A DNA stretch of 64,000 bases from Phalacrocorax aristotelis. Taxonomy: Eukaryota; Chordata; Aves; Suliformes; Phalacrocoracidae. The notes below the pieces were generated by a model, which was not told where the DNA came from, searched no databases, and saw nothing but the letters and a program-made list of their open reading frames with translations. The translations under genes were made by a program, and so were the position numbers. Location of the stretch: NCBI RefSeq assembly GCF_949628215.1, contig NC_134282.1, forward strand, positions 13,762,223-13,826,222. Direction: 5' to 3'. Shown in pieces: positions 11,801 through 26,562 of the stretch (the stretch's first letter is position 1; every line of letters begins with the position of its first letter).

Positions 11801-14800
11801 CAAGGAATGAGGCTAAATGTTACTGAAATTCTGCTCTCGCTGTCTGAAAATAGTTTCCCTTTGGTTGCCTCCCTTTAATTTATCCTCTCCTTCAGTAAGA
11901 ACATTTATTTAAGTTGCCGCCCCTGTCTTATTATGGGTGCAATCCAGCCTGTTGCCAAGACGTGCTGAGCACTATTCAGGGGTGCTGAGACCCCGCTGAT
12001 TTCAGCGGATGCTCAGCACCTCTTGCTGTGGAGTGCTGAGTGAATCTTTTGGGCTATAGTCATAGGTTCTTTCCCAAGCCACCCAATCAGGAATTACTCT
12101 GTTTCATTCACTCATTTATAATTATAGCTCTAAACAGGGCATATGAGCAAAAGATTAATAGTGTAAGCAAGCATTTCCAGGGTATAATCAGCTGTCATCC
12201 TACAATTACTTGAAAGATTGAATGAGTGGCTTTGAAATTACAAGGGGAGTTACATTCCTTTACTGAGACTGAGCAGCAAGACGTGAGTGCCCATGAAAAG
12301 CTGTGCTAAATTTTTGTCTGCGGTCCATTCTTCGGCATTTATGACATGATTACTCCAGCCTCAAGGTCCTATCCTGCACTACAAAAGTCAGTGAGCATCA
12401 TAAGAGAATAAATCCTGGTGACCTGGCCTTAAACCTGATGCTTAGACCTCCATCACTGCTGCTGGTAGACACGAAGGTCTGATCCCCATTTTTTGCTTTC
12501 ATTGTGTTCATTTTAATGTGATTTATATAGGCACAAGAAACTGAGAATGAAATCCTGCAGAGTGTATCTTGTAAACCCTGCTGGTCAGGGTTGATCTTAT
12601 AAAGATTTTAGTCCCATCACCCAATAAACTATAAAATGCTTCCCAGAGCCTCAAATGAGAGGTGTTGAAACGGACAATTAATCATAATGACTAATCTAGA
12701 GTCTTGCTTTTGTTACAGTTTAGGGATGCAGAAAAGAACATAACGGAAAAGGAACTGATATTCAAGAAAACCGGCTGAAAGAAACATTTACATTGGGATT
12801 AATAGGAACTAGTGGAAAAATGTGTTTACAAAATTGTCTGGGAGTCTATGTGAGTGTTTGCGTCTATGTGAACAAACCATCGTAATGTAAAAAATGTTCC
12901 TCTGAAGCAAGCCTGTGGCATTAAATAGACTGAAGTGTGTCATGTGTATGACCAATAGAGGAGGGGAGGTCAGTATGTGTTTTACAATAGTTACCCTAAA
13001 GCCTACTTTTTTTTGTGAATTCAGAAGCCTAGTAGAGACTCCTCAAGTGGCAATTTGGAAAAACCGCTGGAGCAGAGAAGCACGTCCCACAAGTATTCCC
13101 CTACGGGAAGACATCAGATTTCATATTTTCTATTACTGGAATGGTTTTGGTCGAAGTTTTTTTTCCTGCCCCTGCTCTGGGAGTTTTATGACCGTTCTGC
13201 CTGTCCACAATGATCTCATTCTCTCCAGCTGACTTGTATAGGGTAAATAGAAACTGCTGTCTGACAAAACCTAATTTTGACAGGTAGGTCTTTTTAGTAA
13301 TTTAGCTTGATTTATAACAAAATTGCCATTAAATTATTCTTATTTCCTACTTCCTGTATGATCTAAATGAGGAATCCCAGATGGCCCCAGAACAACTTCT
13401 GGCAGCATTTCTGGAGTGCTGGATTTGAGAGAGAAAGAAAGGAGATGGGCTGGCCATTATTTTGCTGCTGCGAAACTCGCCTTGCACAAAGCCTTCCAAC
13501 TTCCACTTTTCAGCAAGCATTGTGTGACAGAGCGACCACAGGAAAGGTGAGGAAAAGCTGAGAGCCACAGATCTTACTTAATTTAGTGCCTCTCTGGTTG
13601 GTCAAAATATCATATGGCTTTGCAATACCTAACTATTTTGCCTCTTGACAAGAAAACCTTTTAAAGGGAAAAAGAGGTGGCAGCCAATAAAAACAAGGCA
13701 TGGAAAGTAAAAATACTATCTTTAAATGAACAGCTAAATACAGTTACCAGGAAAGTTGAGGTTGTGAGCACTGTCCCTGACATGAGCAAGAAAGCAAGAA
13801 AATCTCATGACTGAATCAGTAGGCGAATGTGCTTTCAAGCTTAGAAACATTTAGGAGCTAAACAGTGCCTTTGAGGGTTTTTTTTCCTCATCCTCTTCTC
13901 CATCTTTCATTGCATGTGCACATAGTTTTGCTTGGTAGAAAGGGATGTGAAGGGAGGTTACATTCAGATCACTACTAAAAAACTTTCTCTGCAGAGCAGG
14001 AGTCACAACTGTGAGCCCACACTAATGTACGTAGTCACTTAACTTGGTGACTGCTAGGGTAAGTGTGAGAGAGGAACAGATTCAGACCTTTAACACTGAA
14101 ACGCCAGGAGTTACTGAAGCAATGAAAAAGATTTAGGTTTTGGGCTGTGTACTGTGAAAGTGAAAAGCGTTCAGTCTGGATGCTTCTTGATTGTACTTCT
14201 TAGGCTAGTGAGCAAAAGCACGCATACTTTTTTTAAGGCTGGGAGCTTGACTGTTCTCAGCTTACACGGGAAGGGACACAGAGGAGGCAAGCTTTGAATA
14301 GCAGCATAGTTTTGATAAATGTGATCCACTCTGCATCCAGGACAACTTGCCTATTTACTGTTCAGGGAATGACTGGAAGAAATTGAGAACTTCCCATAGA
14401 TCCTCAAAAGGGGTCTTTTCAAAAGGTTTGGAAATTTAATTCTTTTTTGGCACATCACTCAACAGAAGCCAGAAAGATGGCTACTTCGAATCTTTGAAAT
14501 AATTTCTCAGAGACTGCAGTTTGTGCTTCTTTAGTTTGAATGCTCAGGGAGGTGAAGCCTCTGTCTAAGATAATTCTGATGACTTGTCAAGGTTGGTAAA
14601 ACCTGACATTGGCAGTACATCTTGCTCCTGTAGTCTGGGCTTTAGGAGGGTACTTTCAAAGGTGATCTGGCTGCTTCACTTCTAGATAATCCGAAGCCTG
14701 TACTGTTCAAGGCAACATAAAGATTGACTCTACATTAGGGAATGCGATGGAATGAAATTCCTTACTATTTGAAGAAAACTAAACAAACTTACTCTATGTA

Positions 14801-17800
14801 TTAGAATAAGACAGCACCCTCCTCCAGAATGGGGAAGGAACATCATGATGAATAAATAGCAGGAGTCACAGGTAGCCCAGCAGTGCTCCAGCACTGTGAA
14901 CAGCTATTCATAAAATCCCAAGCAGAATTAAGAAAGTGGCCAAAATTGCACATAGTGGCCAAAATTGCACATAGCCTAAGCATCATATGCTGACAAGCCT
15001 GGATCAGTGTCTTCTTCCACTCCTTCCTCTTCCTCAGTCTTTTTCACTCCATCAAGAGGATATGGGTAGTATATAAGGCTGTAGCCAAAATCTCCTCCAT
15101 GGGTTTTAGAAGAGTAGAAGTCACAATACTCAACCTAATAGTGTGCTCAGATAAACTTTGCTGGCAGCCTCTATTCCAGGGTACCTAAAGGAGGAGGGAA
15201 ATTTGGTAGGCACAGAGCACACATCCCCAGGACACTCCTAGCAAATGGCCAGGTAAGAGCCATCCTGTTGTCATAGCAAAGGAAAGGGGTAGACGTAAGT
15301 CCCCGTTCCTTGTATCCCTGTACCAATGTAAGGATATTCTTGCTTTTGAGATATTCAGACATTAGCAATGTGCTTTGATGTAGCCAGAAAGAAACAAGGA
15401 AAACCTTATAGCCTCTATATCTAACTCAGGCAGGCAGCTACCTAGCAAATTATCACCTCCGAAAAACCCTTACTTACAGGAAAGTTTTATTAATGTGGCT
15501 GTCTCGTTGTGCTTACATTCTGCCTGCCAGAATTCAGAATTCCACTGAAATAAGGCCTGCAGAACTCACTGTGGATCAGCTGTAATGCTCCCCACGCGTA
15601 GTGGGGAATAGCGATACTACTTATTCTTGCATACAGGTTCCCAGGGTGGGATTTGTACACCTGATTTAGGAAAAAAAAAAAATCAGTAATACTACTCTTG
15701 TTACTCAGCTTGGAAAGGCTATGTAAACGTTTGTGTTAAGCTACTAAGTTGTTTTTAACCAAACAGATTTGATACAAATTGTAAACAAAAAATATCCTTT
15801 ATGCCAGTCATTTTCATATTATTTCCCTTTCATCTATCCTCATTTCCAAGATGCTGCTTCTTCACTTTTTCTACCAAAATATGCTCATGCAATGTAGCCA
15901 GAGCTGTATTAGGACTGTATTAGCCTACTCTCAGTATAAAAGCTCTGCAGGTCCATGCATATTTCATTCTCTGTGTTTCATGACAGGGACTTGTGACTAT
16001 GTTTAGCTCAGTCCCCTTTTCTTGTGTATAATCTTTGGTTCTGCCAGCTCTACATAGAGATGACTCAACCACCTCTAAGTCCTCCAGCCTGGAACAGTGC
16101 TCAGAACACATCCTTCCAGCCCTTTGGTAAATGCACTCAGCCGTGAATACAGCACTTCCAGTCATGTGGCCTTCATCTTTTTTTCAAGACCCTTTTGAAG
16201 TCGTTGGTTCATGGGATGCAAGAATCAAATCCCAAGGCTGTGGATCACTTAATCCTCTCACTTTGCATGTATTTTTACACTAGCCATTTGGAGTGTTTGT
16301 ACCTAAACTGAACACAGCTCGAGGGGGTTGTTGGATCAGGCCCCTGGACATTAGTGCCATCTGAAAGATTTCAAGCTGTCAGATAACATAAAAGCCATGG
16401 TTTCCAGTTCTCAAAATAGTGTCCATGCAAATAATTTTGAAATAGTACTGTGTGCAAGAAACTAGGAACTGCTGCGAACGTTATTAGTTTCTCATCCAAA
16501 GGCAAGGCAATTTCTTTTTTTCAACATCACCTTCCTAAACAGCACCCCCATATTATAAACACCTTCAGAAGTTTTTCAAGATAAAAAATGTTTAGTGAAC
16601 ATCTTTCCCCAGACAGGAACATTAAGTAATCCCGGTAGATTATTATTAATTTGATTTTATTGTTGCTATCAGTTTGGTAAATTTGGTATTGTTTGACTCC
16701 AGAGGAGTGTCCGACACATTGTGCACAGCACTGTAGTGACAGTCTGCAAAAGCCTACCCAGCACCACCTGAGCTAGCAGGGGACTAGCAATCTGAATGAT
16801 GACATTGAGACTATTATTAAATGTTTACTGAGCCATCAGAACTCCTCAAACCACTATATAAAGCTATTGTGAGGTATTAGTATTGCCACAGGCTATTCAT
16901 GTTATCCAATTTTAAGGTTCATGCCCCTAGAGATAATAGTGATAACCTCCTCAACTTTCCAATCCAAAGAATAGAAATCACTTGCTCCCAAAACAAAATA
17001 TAATCTTTAAATTGGACCACGCTTGAAGTAGCTACCAAAGCCAGAGGGAGCACTATGATGCAGTTTCCAAAGGACACTGAAGACAAGACAAAGGCAGAAA
17101 AAATTTCCCTCTAAATCACAGAAATTCAGGAAAACTCATACATAGCTAAAGCCAGGCTTCTGCAAAATCTCAGTTGCAGCCTCTTTCTCTTCTTGGTACC
17201 TTGTGTGTCTTTTTCCAAACCAGTGTCAGAGAGGATGAAGATCTTGTTGTTTTAGTAAGAGTAGGCCATTTAATCCTGCTCTTCATATCTTCCTTCTGCT
17301 GTTTGTGGGGAGCCCAGCTTGCTGTATGTCAATACGCATTTGTTCTGTTGAACCATTACAAATAATTCTCTAGTTCTCAAACATAATTCTAGCATTTTAT
17401 TCCCCTTATGCTCTAGGACTATAGTTGACACAGCTGATGGTGCAGCTGAATATAAGCTTCCATAAACAAATGCTGTGCATTTGAACTCAACTGCACGTAG
17501 GCCGCCGACACACTTTTTCCACTCTGGCTGTTTCTCCCTGCAGCCAACTGGGGAAGATGTTTTGGCCGTGACTCTGCTGTAGATTACTCCACATCAGACC
17601 AACATCTGACTGGAGTAAGAAAAAAGCTACTGGTTAAATACCCATGATTTTCAGCTGGCGAGCCAAGAGCCTCAGACAAGATGCACTCCCTCTCTCTTTT
17701 GAAAAGGGTCAGCGCTTTCAGGCTGACCTTCAAAGCTGAGCTTTGTGTGAGTGTGTATTCTTCACCTCTCAAAGACAGGGAACTTACTCCAGCACTTTAA

Positions 17801-20690
17801 ATTTTACTGGCTGTATTTGCTTTTCATATAGTGCAGACAGGGGATATTATAGGTAGGTATTTGCTTTACAATCACCGTTTATATCATTTACTCTTTTTCT
17901 TTTCATCCCAGAGAAAGGCTAACTCTTTCCCATGGAATTTCTCTTAAGTGAGTCACGGAAGTCAACTGTTGCCCAGGCACTTACAGGAAAGACAGATTTA
18001 CATTTTATGTGCATTTTTAGGAATGTTCTTCTGTCACACCATACATCTCAATGACTAAATCGGGTCATTCCTTTACTTTTTCCCCTCTTCGCAATGTAGA
18101 GGAAAACAGACGTGATTTATCAGTCTGTCATTGTGGAGGAGGCTTGATTCTGAGTTTGTCCATCCACTTCTAACTCACATAAACCTCAGTCTGTGATTCC
18201 CATCATTCTGGGGCTCCATAACCAGAAAGCATGACTGGGCAGAGAAAGGCTTTGATACTTTGGTGATTAACATTTAAAAAACACCTAATTTAGACGATGG
18301 ATGGATGATAGGAAGGAAGCAGCATCTCTCTGTGACGTGGTCTCCCCCTAGCCCACTGAAAAATATTTGGCAGTCAGCAAAGATTCAGAAAAGAGGTACT
18401 AGCAAATATGCTTTTTTTTTCTCCACGTATGCTGTGCCTGAGATGGCTGTTCATGACAAGGTACTGGGGGACAGCTTATGTCACTGGCAACAGGACCTGC
18501 AGCCACCCTGCACAACACCTTGGTCCTCCCCAGCTGCCACAAGTTTGCGCCCTATAGCAGTGCTATAGGGAACCCTGTGCCTTTGCAGTGGTGAGAGAGG
18601 AAGCAAATACTGCTTTTAAGGAGATGATTCGCGTGAATGCTTTTCAGCCTTCTACAGGTTTTAAGCTTATGGAATAAATTCTTAATCTTGCACTAAAACT
18701 CATTCAAGAGTTGTGTATGTAAACTTTTAAACCAAAGTAACCTTTTGCACCAGTCATCTGCTCCACTATTAGCAAGTAACCGATAGGACTTAGAAGAAAT
18801 TTAGTTACTGCTCCCCAGGCACAGAAATCTCCAGTAAACAGGGCACTGTCCAAATCTAATCCAATCATTAATTCAAGTATCATTACTTAGAGAATTCCAT
18901 CATGTATGAAAATATAAACACTTTAAGTACAAAATTGCTAGATTAACAGGAGCATCTTCATAATTCTACCTGGCTGCTTTTTTTTTTCCCTGTCTTTGGG
19001 GAGAAAAAAAAATTATAGTCCTTATATTTTAACATGAGAAGAGACATTTGATCAGCTGTTCTGACCAGAATGTCACACTCATCGCATTCCTTTTATGTAC
19101 CCTTATATTACAGCCAAGAGCATGAGTTAGATTAAAACATTTTGGTCCTCAGCAGAGTAAACTGTTGACACCATGGTGACAGCCTGTTAACAGCAACCGG
19201 CTATTAGTGGAATTGCTGTGGGAGTCTGTAGGAAGGCATTTGCAAATGCTTTATCAATACAGATTTACCTCCGCAGCAAAAAGAACAGACAGCAGCAGTT
19301 GTTGTGGCCTGGGTGGATATGCCATATTCATCTTCCTAGCTGAAGAAAAAGCACTTGAATAAATATGAATTGCAGTTAGGTAGCTCAGGTGAAGGGGAAG
19401 GTAACAGTCTCAGGGAAGGAATGAAGTTTCAGGAATTGCAACAGTTTTCCATGTGCCTGTAATCAGGCAGCACCCAAAGCACGTCTCCAAGGCAAGCACT
19501 AATCACACTCTCTTTTCCAGCCACTCTAGGCTGCAGCTTGATTATGTTGAGATTTCAAGCCCTGATATTTTTAGCACCTTTCTCTTGCTTTTTTTTTCCA
19601 TTGTCAGCAGGTATATTTGTGTTTTTAAATGGTCAAATTCTAATCTTAAATATACATTAACCAAAAATCCCCTAATCTGTACCTGGATAGAAATACAGGT
19701 GGACTGGATCTGAGCTGAGTTGCAGAGATTTATTAGTGGTGCTAAGGGCCCTCTGGACCAGGCAGTTAATTGCCTTTGGATTCATCAAGCTTTGGCTCAA
19801 TAAGATTTTGAAGTCAAACATATTTCATAGATGTTTACACCTCATTACATCTTTTTGAGAATATAAAAATTTGACTAGTGAATATTTCTGTTTGCAAATT
19901 TGGCTTGAGTTTATCTGACAGCGAAAGCTTTTTCTGAATTTCACCACATAATTACGGAAGTGCAAATCCCCAGGAGAAACGATCTGCTGTAAAGATTTCA
20001 TATTCGCAGCTTAAGAGGCATTGATTAGTTGATGTTTTACTCCAGCACCACATTGTAGCAGCTCCCTTAAAGCATACATAACCACTGATATTTTTATAAT
20101 TTATTTTTCATTACTTTTCTTTAATATGCACTTTTGCACAAATATTTCCTTCAACTAAACTTATTGCTTAGAAAGTTGAACACCGTAAATGGACCACAAA
20201 CAACATATGTAAATTTAATTCATTTATTAAACAGAGATTTTACCTTCCTCTCTCTTGCTCTCTCCTCTACCACTGAAACATTAACTATTTTATCTTTTCC
20301 TTTTTTTTTCCTCTTTTTTTCTTTTTTTTCCCATGGAAAAATGTGTGCTGCAATGCACAGGTAAGTTCTTGTTCATTTCAATGGCTGGCTTTAATTCCTG
20401 GTGCATTTTAATATTAGCTCACTACCTCTCATGGCCTTTCTAAAGTTTGTTCAGTGGAAAAAAAGGACAGGGCACAGCGAGCCCTTTCTTTTCTATCCTC
20501 ATCTGGCAACAAGCAGAATACAGACATAAACACAGTGCCGGCAAGCTCAGCTTCAGTACACGGAAAGACCTATATTTTGCAGGAGCCACAAATTCCGCTC
20601 CCTGAAAAATGAGAAATTTGCTGACAAAATAAAGCAGTGCGCCTTGGTTCCACTGCATGGCTATGCTCAGTGGGATAAAAAGTAGTTTTA
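8890..20690. other. Long intergenic region, no gene recognised
   Basis: About 11.8 kb of AT-rich unique sequence. I found no exon, RNA gene or clear mobile element. It holds a two-copy 19-bp tandem repeat (14935-14972) and a stretch rich in GTGCTGAG/GCTCAGCACC (about 11940-12050) that may be an ancient interspersed repeat. Distal enhancers could lie here, but single-sequence inspection cannot show it. Confidence 0.5.
14935..14972. repeat. Two-copy 19-bp tandem duplication
   Basis: GTGGCCAAAATTGCACATA occurs twice back to back. This is a recent slippage or duplication product with no evident function. Confidence 0.85.
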
Positions 20691-20698
20691 TACCAGTT

Positions 20699-21115
20699 CA
20701 CAGAATCACAGAATGGTGGGAGTTGGAAGGGACCTCTGGAGAACATATTGTCCAACCCCTTTCGTGAGCAGGCACACCCAGAGCAGGGGGCACAGGAACG
20801 CATCCAGGCAGGTTTTGAATGTCTCCAGGGAAGGGACTCCACACCCTCCCTGGGCAGCCTGTGCCCCTGCTCTGGCACCCGCACAGGAAAGGAGTCTTTC
20901 CTCATATTCAGGTGGAACTTCCTGTGTTCCAACTTGTGCCCATTGCCCCTTGGCCTGTTGTAGGGCACCACTGAAAAGAGTCCAGTCCCATCCTCTCAAC
21001 ACCCACCCTTTAGATATTTATAAGCATTGATAAGATCCCCCCTCAGTCTTCTCTTCCCCAGGCTGAACAGACGCAGGTCTCTCAGCCATTCCTTATGAAA
21101 GATGCTCCAGTCCCC
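20699..21115 (-). mobile_element. CR1 LINE, 3'-terminal fragment
   Basis: The left end CACAGAATCACAGAAT is the inverted CR1 terminal octamer repeat. It is followed by reverse-complemented CR1 tail sequence (phrases such as GTTGGAAGGGACCTCTGGAG and TCCCTGGGCAGCCTGT). It is truncated at the 5' end, and its open frames on either strand are LINE remnants. Confidence 0.92.
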
Positions 21116-21119
21116 AATT

Positions 21120-24100
21120 ATTAAAAAGTTAAAAAACTTCATACCATTTAAAAAGCAGGACTGGCTGCAGGAGTAAAAGAAGACAGGATTTAGCTTCTAA
21201 AGTGTAGGTTTCCAGCAAATGTACGCAGCCCTTGCAGTATTAGGATTCATTTTGATCAAATTCCCCAGGGCAGGTGTTGCTCCATATCATACTGTGTGGC
21301 TGCAGAGAGCCACAGTAAAACCAGGAGACAGAGCCTGAGCTGAAATATCAGCTGGAGGGATTGTGAAAGATCATGAAGAACTGAAGAAACAACTTACAGA
21401 ATGTAAAGACTGTTGGAGTGAGCTCATCAGTGATGTACATGACAGCTCAGGTTTACAGTGGGGTATAACTAAATAGAAAGTGGACCAGCACAAAGCACTG
21501 CTTGTGCGAGTTCAGATACTTTGTGAGGTTGTGCTGTTCAAATTGTGCCCAAAAAGATCCCAATGCTCAGGAGGAACTGTACACTTACACAAGAGGAACT
21601 ATACTTCAGAGCAGGAGCATGCAGCCAGGTACAGACCACCGTTGCACTGGCGTGCTGGTTATACATAATACCAGGAGAACATTGCTGTAAGCCACAAAGT
21701 CAAGGCAGCTCCAAGGTCTTTAGTGTCTTCAGGGTCAAAACCTATGACTGGGTCATTTAAATTAGCAGGTTACCTTTTGTTTACAGTTTTCTTCTTATCT
21801 TTAATTATAGCCTTCATCATACACCCCAGTTTGCACAGGAGGTGCCATGCAGGATTTGCCACCCACCACTTGCTGTTGGGGCTCGGTGTCAGCTCACAGC
21901 ATCACCATGGTGCCATCACCACAGCGCCAGTGCCTTCTCCCAGCTTCGTATGCAGTGCTGTGGCAGCGTTACAGCATTTGACCACTTACCTTTGAAATAT
22001 GCCTTTGGCTGTGGTCCTCGCAGCTGGGATGTAGGGTTGCACAGGAATTTTCATGTTGCTGATCATCTCTGCACCACTCCCTTGGTGCATGCAACAAGGA
22101 ACAGGAGGCTCCTGGCCAGAAGGCCAGGCCAGCAGCCCCTGCATTGCACTAGCCAGCTCCCCAGATCTTTTTTTGACATGCATTTGTAATCAGGTTGCAC
22201 AGCAGGGCCAGGGACACCGGGAGTTGCTGAGGTCCTGATGCATACAGCACCAGTGAGGGCTTCCCTCTGTGCGTGTTGCCCAGCCTTGTACCAGTTTCTG
22301 TTTGCTCCTCAGTAAATGGCAATCAACAAAGGAGAAATATTGACTTCCTCAGCTGCTACCAGCTGCCCTGGTTCAATAACTAGGTCAGCTAAAGGTTAAA
22401 CCAGCTGAAGCATGAGCAGCAAGCTTAAATTTCAAAAAAAAAAAAAAAAAAGAAAAACACAAACAACCAAAGCCTGGGGGGAAGCCTGGAATAGATTCCC
22501 AGGCCTGCCTGGCCTTAGATCTCCCATCCCTTGCCTTCTCCTCTGTCCCTCGCCCTCTCCTCCACTGCCCCGCAGTGCTTTCAGTCCACATCACAGCCAT
22601 GCACGCTGAAGCCACCTCATGCGTGGGGGGCTAAATGCACCTCAGAGGTAAATCAGTGACATTAGGCCAGCAATTAAATTAGCCTGTTTGCTTTGACATA
22701 CCCTGCATAACTTCTTGCATTATGTAGCAAATTGTGGCAGAAATCATAGTCCAATTGCAAATTTTATCATTCTATAATGCAACTTTAAGGACATTACACA
22801 GTATTTGTCTGGGGTTTTTTAAATCAATCATGGTTTAACATACTTTCACACACATTTTTTAATTTTCCTGGTGGCACATAATTGCATTTGAAGCTTAAGA
22901 TTTTGCAGCTTTGGTGGGAAAGACACATCTAGCTTTCCACACTTATGTAGGGAATACATACTTTGGAGATAGTGTCATCTGAAATTCTTCCACTGAAAAA
23001 ATCAGAACAACTAACGAAACTGCCTGTGAATCACAGAGCGAGGTTTTAAGCAGCGAAAAAAAAATTCCTGTGCTAACATTGCCACCTATTGGCACCCGTT
23101 GAAAAACAGGAGGCAGTCCTCGTAAATCCCTGTTCTCATCTCTTCTCCCTCTTCGGTATTCCTTACAATGATTTAATGTATATTTTGTCCCCACCGCTGT
23201 CTTTAATAACATAGTATTATCAGGGAAAAAATGCAAATAAACTAAAACCAAGTGATATGTCAAATATATCTGTAGAACAGAGGATAAAGTGTCTCCAGAA
23301 CAAAATCAGCAATGCATGGAAGTCTCCCTGTGAGTGTCAACAAGGAGCTACTAGAGTCCTAGAGCAGTCTGACCCGGTACATAAGCATAGCATGTATAAG
23401 TATATATCATCAAAGCACATACAGAGCCCTGATCCAACACAACAGAATTCTCCATCTTTTTTTTTTTTTTTTTAAATCTCTTTCTGACCTCTTGTTATTT
23501 CCTGCGGGGTTTTTATACCTTTTTTTATCCCGTCTCACTAATTTTAAGATTAAATCTAACCACGATTGTTTTTTGCTCAACATGGCTTCCTCATCCTGTG
23601 GTGTAGTGGTGGCTTCCCCTCCATGCAACCTCTGTTTCCTTGCCCTGGCTGCAAGATGTTCCCTTATCTGCAAGTTCCTCTGATTGAACAACTTCCTCCC
23701 TGCATCGTCCTTTCACCTTTACCATTTATCAATTTCATAAGTACTCCCCTCACAGATTAGCAGCATTCATATCATACAATGCCCATTAGTAGTCAAACAC
23801 TTAAGTCATGCAATTTTACAATGCATTCACTTAAACAAAGGTTTGATTTTCGTTATTACCCCTAGCATTTCCAGTGAGTTACCCCTGCACCTACAATAAA
23901 CAAGCTAAATTCAGTTCAGAAAAATCAGTTGCCTTCTCCTCCCCTAACTCACCTTCTGTTGTGCAGCCCTTGCTCCCGCCATCAGCTTTTGGTCAAAGCT
24001 ATTCTCATTAGTAAAACCAAGATGAGGTACATGAGGGATATAAGGGCTGTTCTTGGGACTACAAAAAGACCTGAGGTATACAAAAAGACCCCATGAACTT

Positions 24101-25958
24101 TGCTAATATTAATTATTTTTAGGAGACGAACTGTAATACAATATACTTTAAAACAATGCTCCTCCTCTTGTCCAATTAGCAAAATCGTTCTCCTTCCTCA
24201 ATTAGCAAAACCCAATCTTGCTTAAGACTAACGGAGTAAATTACTGCTTTTTTTTTTTTTTTTTTTTTTTTTTGTACACTTATAATTTTGGTTTCTAGAA
24301 GCAGGAATTAACTACACTTTTCTACTGAGAAACATCATGTAAGTTATTCCTTTCTGTGCCATAGAGACCCTAGGGTTTCATTAAATGACTGCATCTCCTG
24401 TACAGCTGGAGATGAAAAACTTACAGGGATGATACAGATGGAAAGGTCATTAACAGAACTAGAGAAATCCATCTGCAAATCTCCCTCTGTAAATCTCACT
24501 CTGTAAAGGTTTTATGTAACAGCTCTATCTAAGATGGTATTGAGTAACAGGCAGTGTGCTGAAAGTCTTCTAAAGCTTTCCAAAGCCTGGATTTATGGAT
24601 AGGGGGATAAATTATTGAATTGTTCATAGTCTAATGGATGAAGACTAGACACTTCTAGAGTCTGGTGATTCATTAAATATGTTCTGGGTTCTTTCAAAAT
24701 GAAGAAAGACAGCTCAAAGAATGATTAATCCTGCATTTAGCAGTTTCAGAAATGAGCAAGTGAACATAACTGTCTCCAGAAGTTCTTGAAAAATTTAAGG
24801 AATAAGCATTTTCCAATTAAATATCATTAGGAAAAAGTGAAAGAGATTACAAAGGTGATAAGATATTGCTTTGTAAACTAAAGAGTTACCCCTTGATAGC
24901 TTTAGTTAGGACTTCTCATGCAATATTTTTACTGTCATGAGAGACTGTGAACCATTTCACAAGACAAGTTTATGAGCTGTGTAACCAGTATCAGAGCTAT
25001 CCAGTTACCCAACTGATGGAAAGTTCCCCTAGCCCAATACTGTCTCTCCTTTTATGATCTCAGGTTGTGGAACTTCTTTCCTGTTCTTACCACAGTTCTG
25101 GCAAATCTAAGAGGGTCACCCTGAACTTACTATGTAGCTGGACTCAAATATTGGTTCCCTTGGGCTAGTTAATTCATCTTATTTACTGATTTTGCTAAAT
25201 ACATGGTAAAGGAATAAGCTGTAGACATTTAACCACTAGACTCAGGCAGCACAAAATCAAAAAATCTAATTGACAACCACACAACTTACACAACTTCGTT
25301 GTTGGGCTTCACTGTATTTAAGAAACCTGTTTGTAAGCAAAGATATCTTTGCTTTGATCACTCTTTACAGAAATGTTACTGCTCGCCACTGCAATTCTGC
25401 TTAAGTACAGCAGTTGCAACACTTTTTTCCTACACATCCTGATGTGAAGCTGATTTGCACCAATGATGCGAGTGATCGCCTTCTTACATTCTTCCCTTAC
25501 TGCTCTACAGACTTGTGTGTGGATTTTTCCGAGTGATTTTGTATGCAAGGCTGTTGGGACAATGGTTCTTCCAGGACTTATGGTAAATACCTAAGCACAG
25601 CATTTGAACATAAAATTTTTAATTACTTGGAGGAATAAAAATAAAGTCTCCTGGTTATGTCCCATTAGCCCAAGGTCCTAATAACTTACTTAAATTTGCA
25701 TACACTCCCCGGTTTATGGTCAAGGGATGAATTTATGATGCAAGATGCTTTTCAGCATAGGCAAAGGTATCACTGTTTTGCCTACCTGCAAAATATTATT
25801 CCATCCATTCTTCAAACAGCCACAAACAGACCTCACTTTAATGCAAAAAGTAAATTTAAATTCTATGCAGGACCTTCCATGGATTTAAACAGGTATTTTC
25901 AAATATCTCAAAAAAACCATTTATGGAATATTTTAGTAACTCTGCTCTCTGCTGAAAG
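21120..25958. other. Intergenic, low-complexity tracts only
   Basis: Unique sequence with poly-A (about 22434-22451), poly-T (about 23458-23473) and a 26-base poly-T (24248-24273). No exon or RNA gene recognised; short frames have no known motif. Confidence 0.5.
24248..24273. repeat. 26-base poly-T tract
   Basis: Uninterrupted T run, the longest homopolymer in the window. It could be the poly-A tail of a minus-strand retroposed copy, but I do not recognise the sequence to its right as a processed gene. Confidence 0.85.
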
Positions 25959-25963
25959 TGCAG

Positions 25964-26557
25964 TGTCATGGTTTAACCCCAGCTGGCACCTAATCCCCAC
26001 ACAGCCGCCCTCTCATTCCCCTGCAGCAGGATGCGGGAGAGAATCAGAAGAGTAAAACTGAGAAAACTCGTGGAGGTTGAGTTAAAGATTGTTTAATCAG
26101 TAAAGCAAAAGCCCTGTGCACCAGTAAAGCAAAACAAGGAATTCATTCACTCCTCCCCACGGGCAGGCAGGTGTTCAGCCATCCCCAGGAAAGCAGGGCT
26201 CCATCATGTGTAGCAGTTACTTGGGAAGACAAACACCACCACTCCAAATGAACCCCTCCTTCCTCCTTCTTCCCCCAGCTCTGTATGCTGAGCATGACGC
26301 CATATGGTGTGGGACATCCCTTGGGTCAGTTGGGGTCAGCTGTCCTGGCCGTGTCCCCTCCCAACCCCTTGTGCCCCCCCCAGCCCACTCACTGGTGGGG
26401 TGAGAGGCAGAAAAGGCCTTGACTCTGTGTAAGCCCTGCTCAGCAGGAACCAAAACGTGCCTGTGTTATCAACCTTGTTTTGGTCACTAATCTAAAACAG
26501 AGCCCCATACCAGCTACTAGAAAGAAAATTAAGTCTATTCCAGCCAAAACCAGCACA
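25964..26557 (-). mobile_element. Solo LTR of an avian ERV, minus orientation
   Basis: The block begins TGTCATGG and ends CAGCACA, so it has TG...CA ends. It is flanked on both sides by the exact 5-bp duplication TGCAG (25959-25963 and 26558-26562). Read on the minus strand it matches the plus-strand LTR at 62361-62971 in order: TGGTTTTGGCTGGAATAGA start, a CATATGGCGTCATG segment, an ATTAAA poly-A signal followed by CTTTAACTCAACC, then an AACCATGACA end. No internal retroviral sequence remains, so this is a recombination-derived solo LTR. A 5-bp duplication fits ERVL-like elements, though not exclusively. Confidence 0.92.
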
Positions 26558-26562
26558 TGCAG

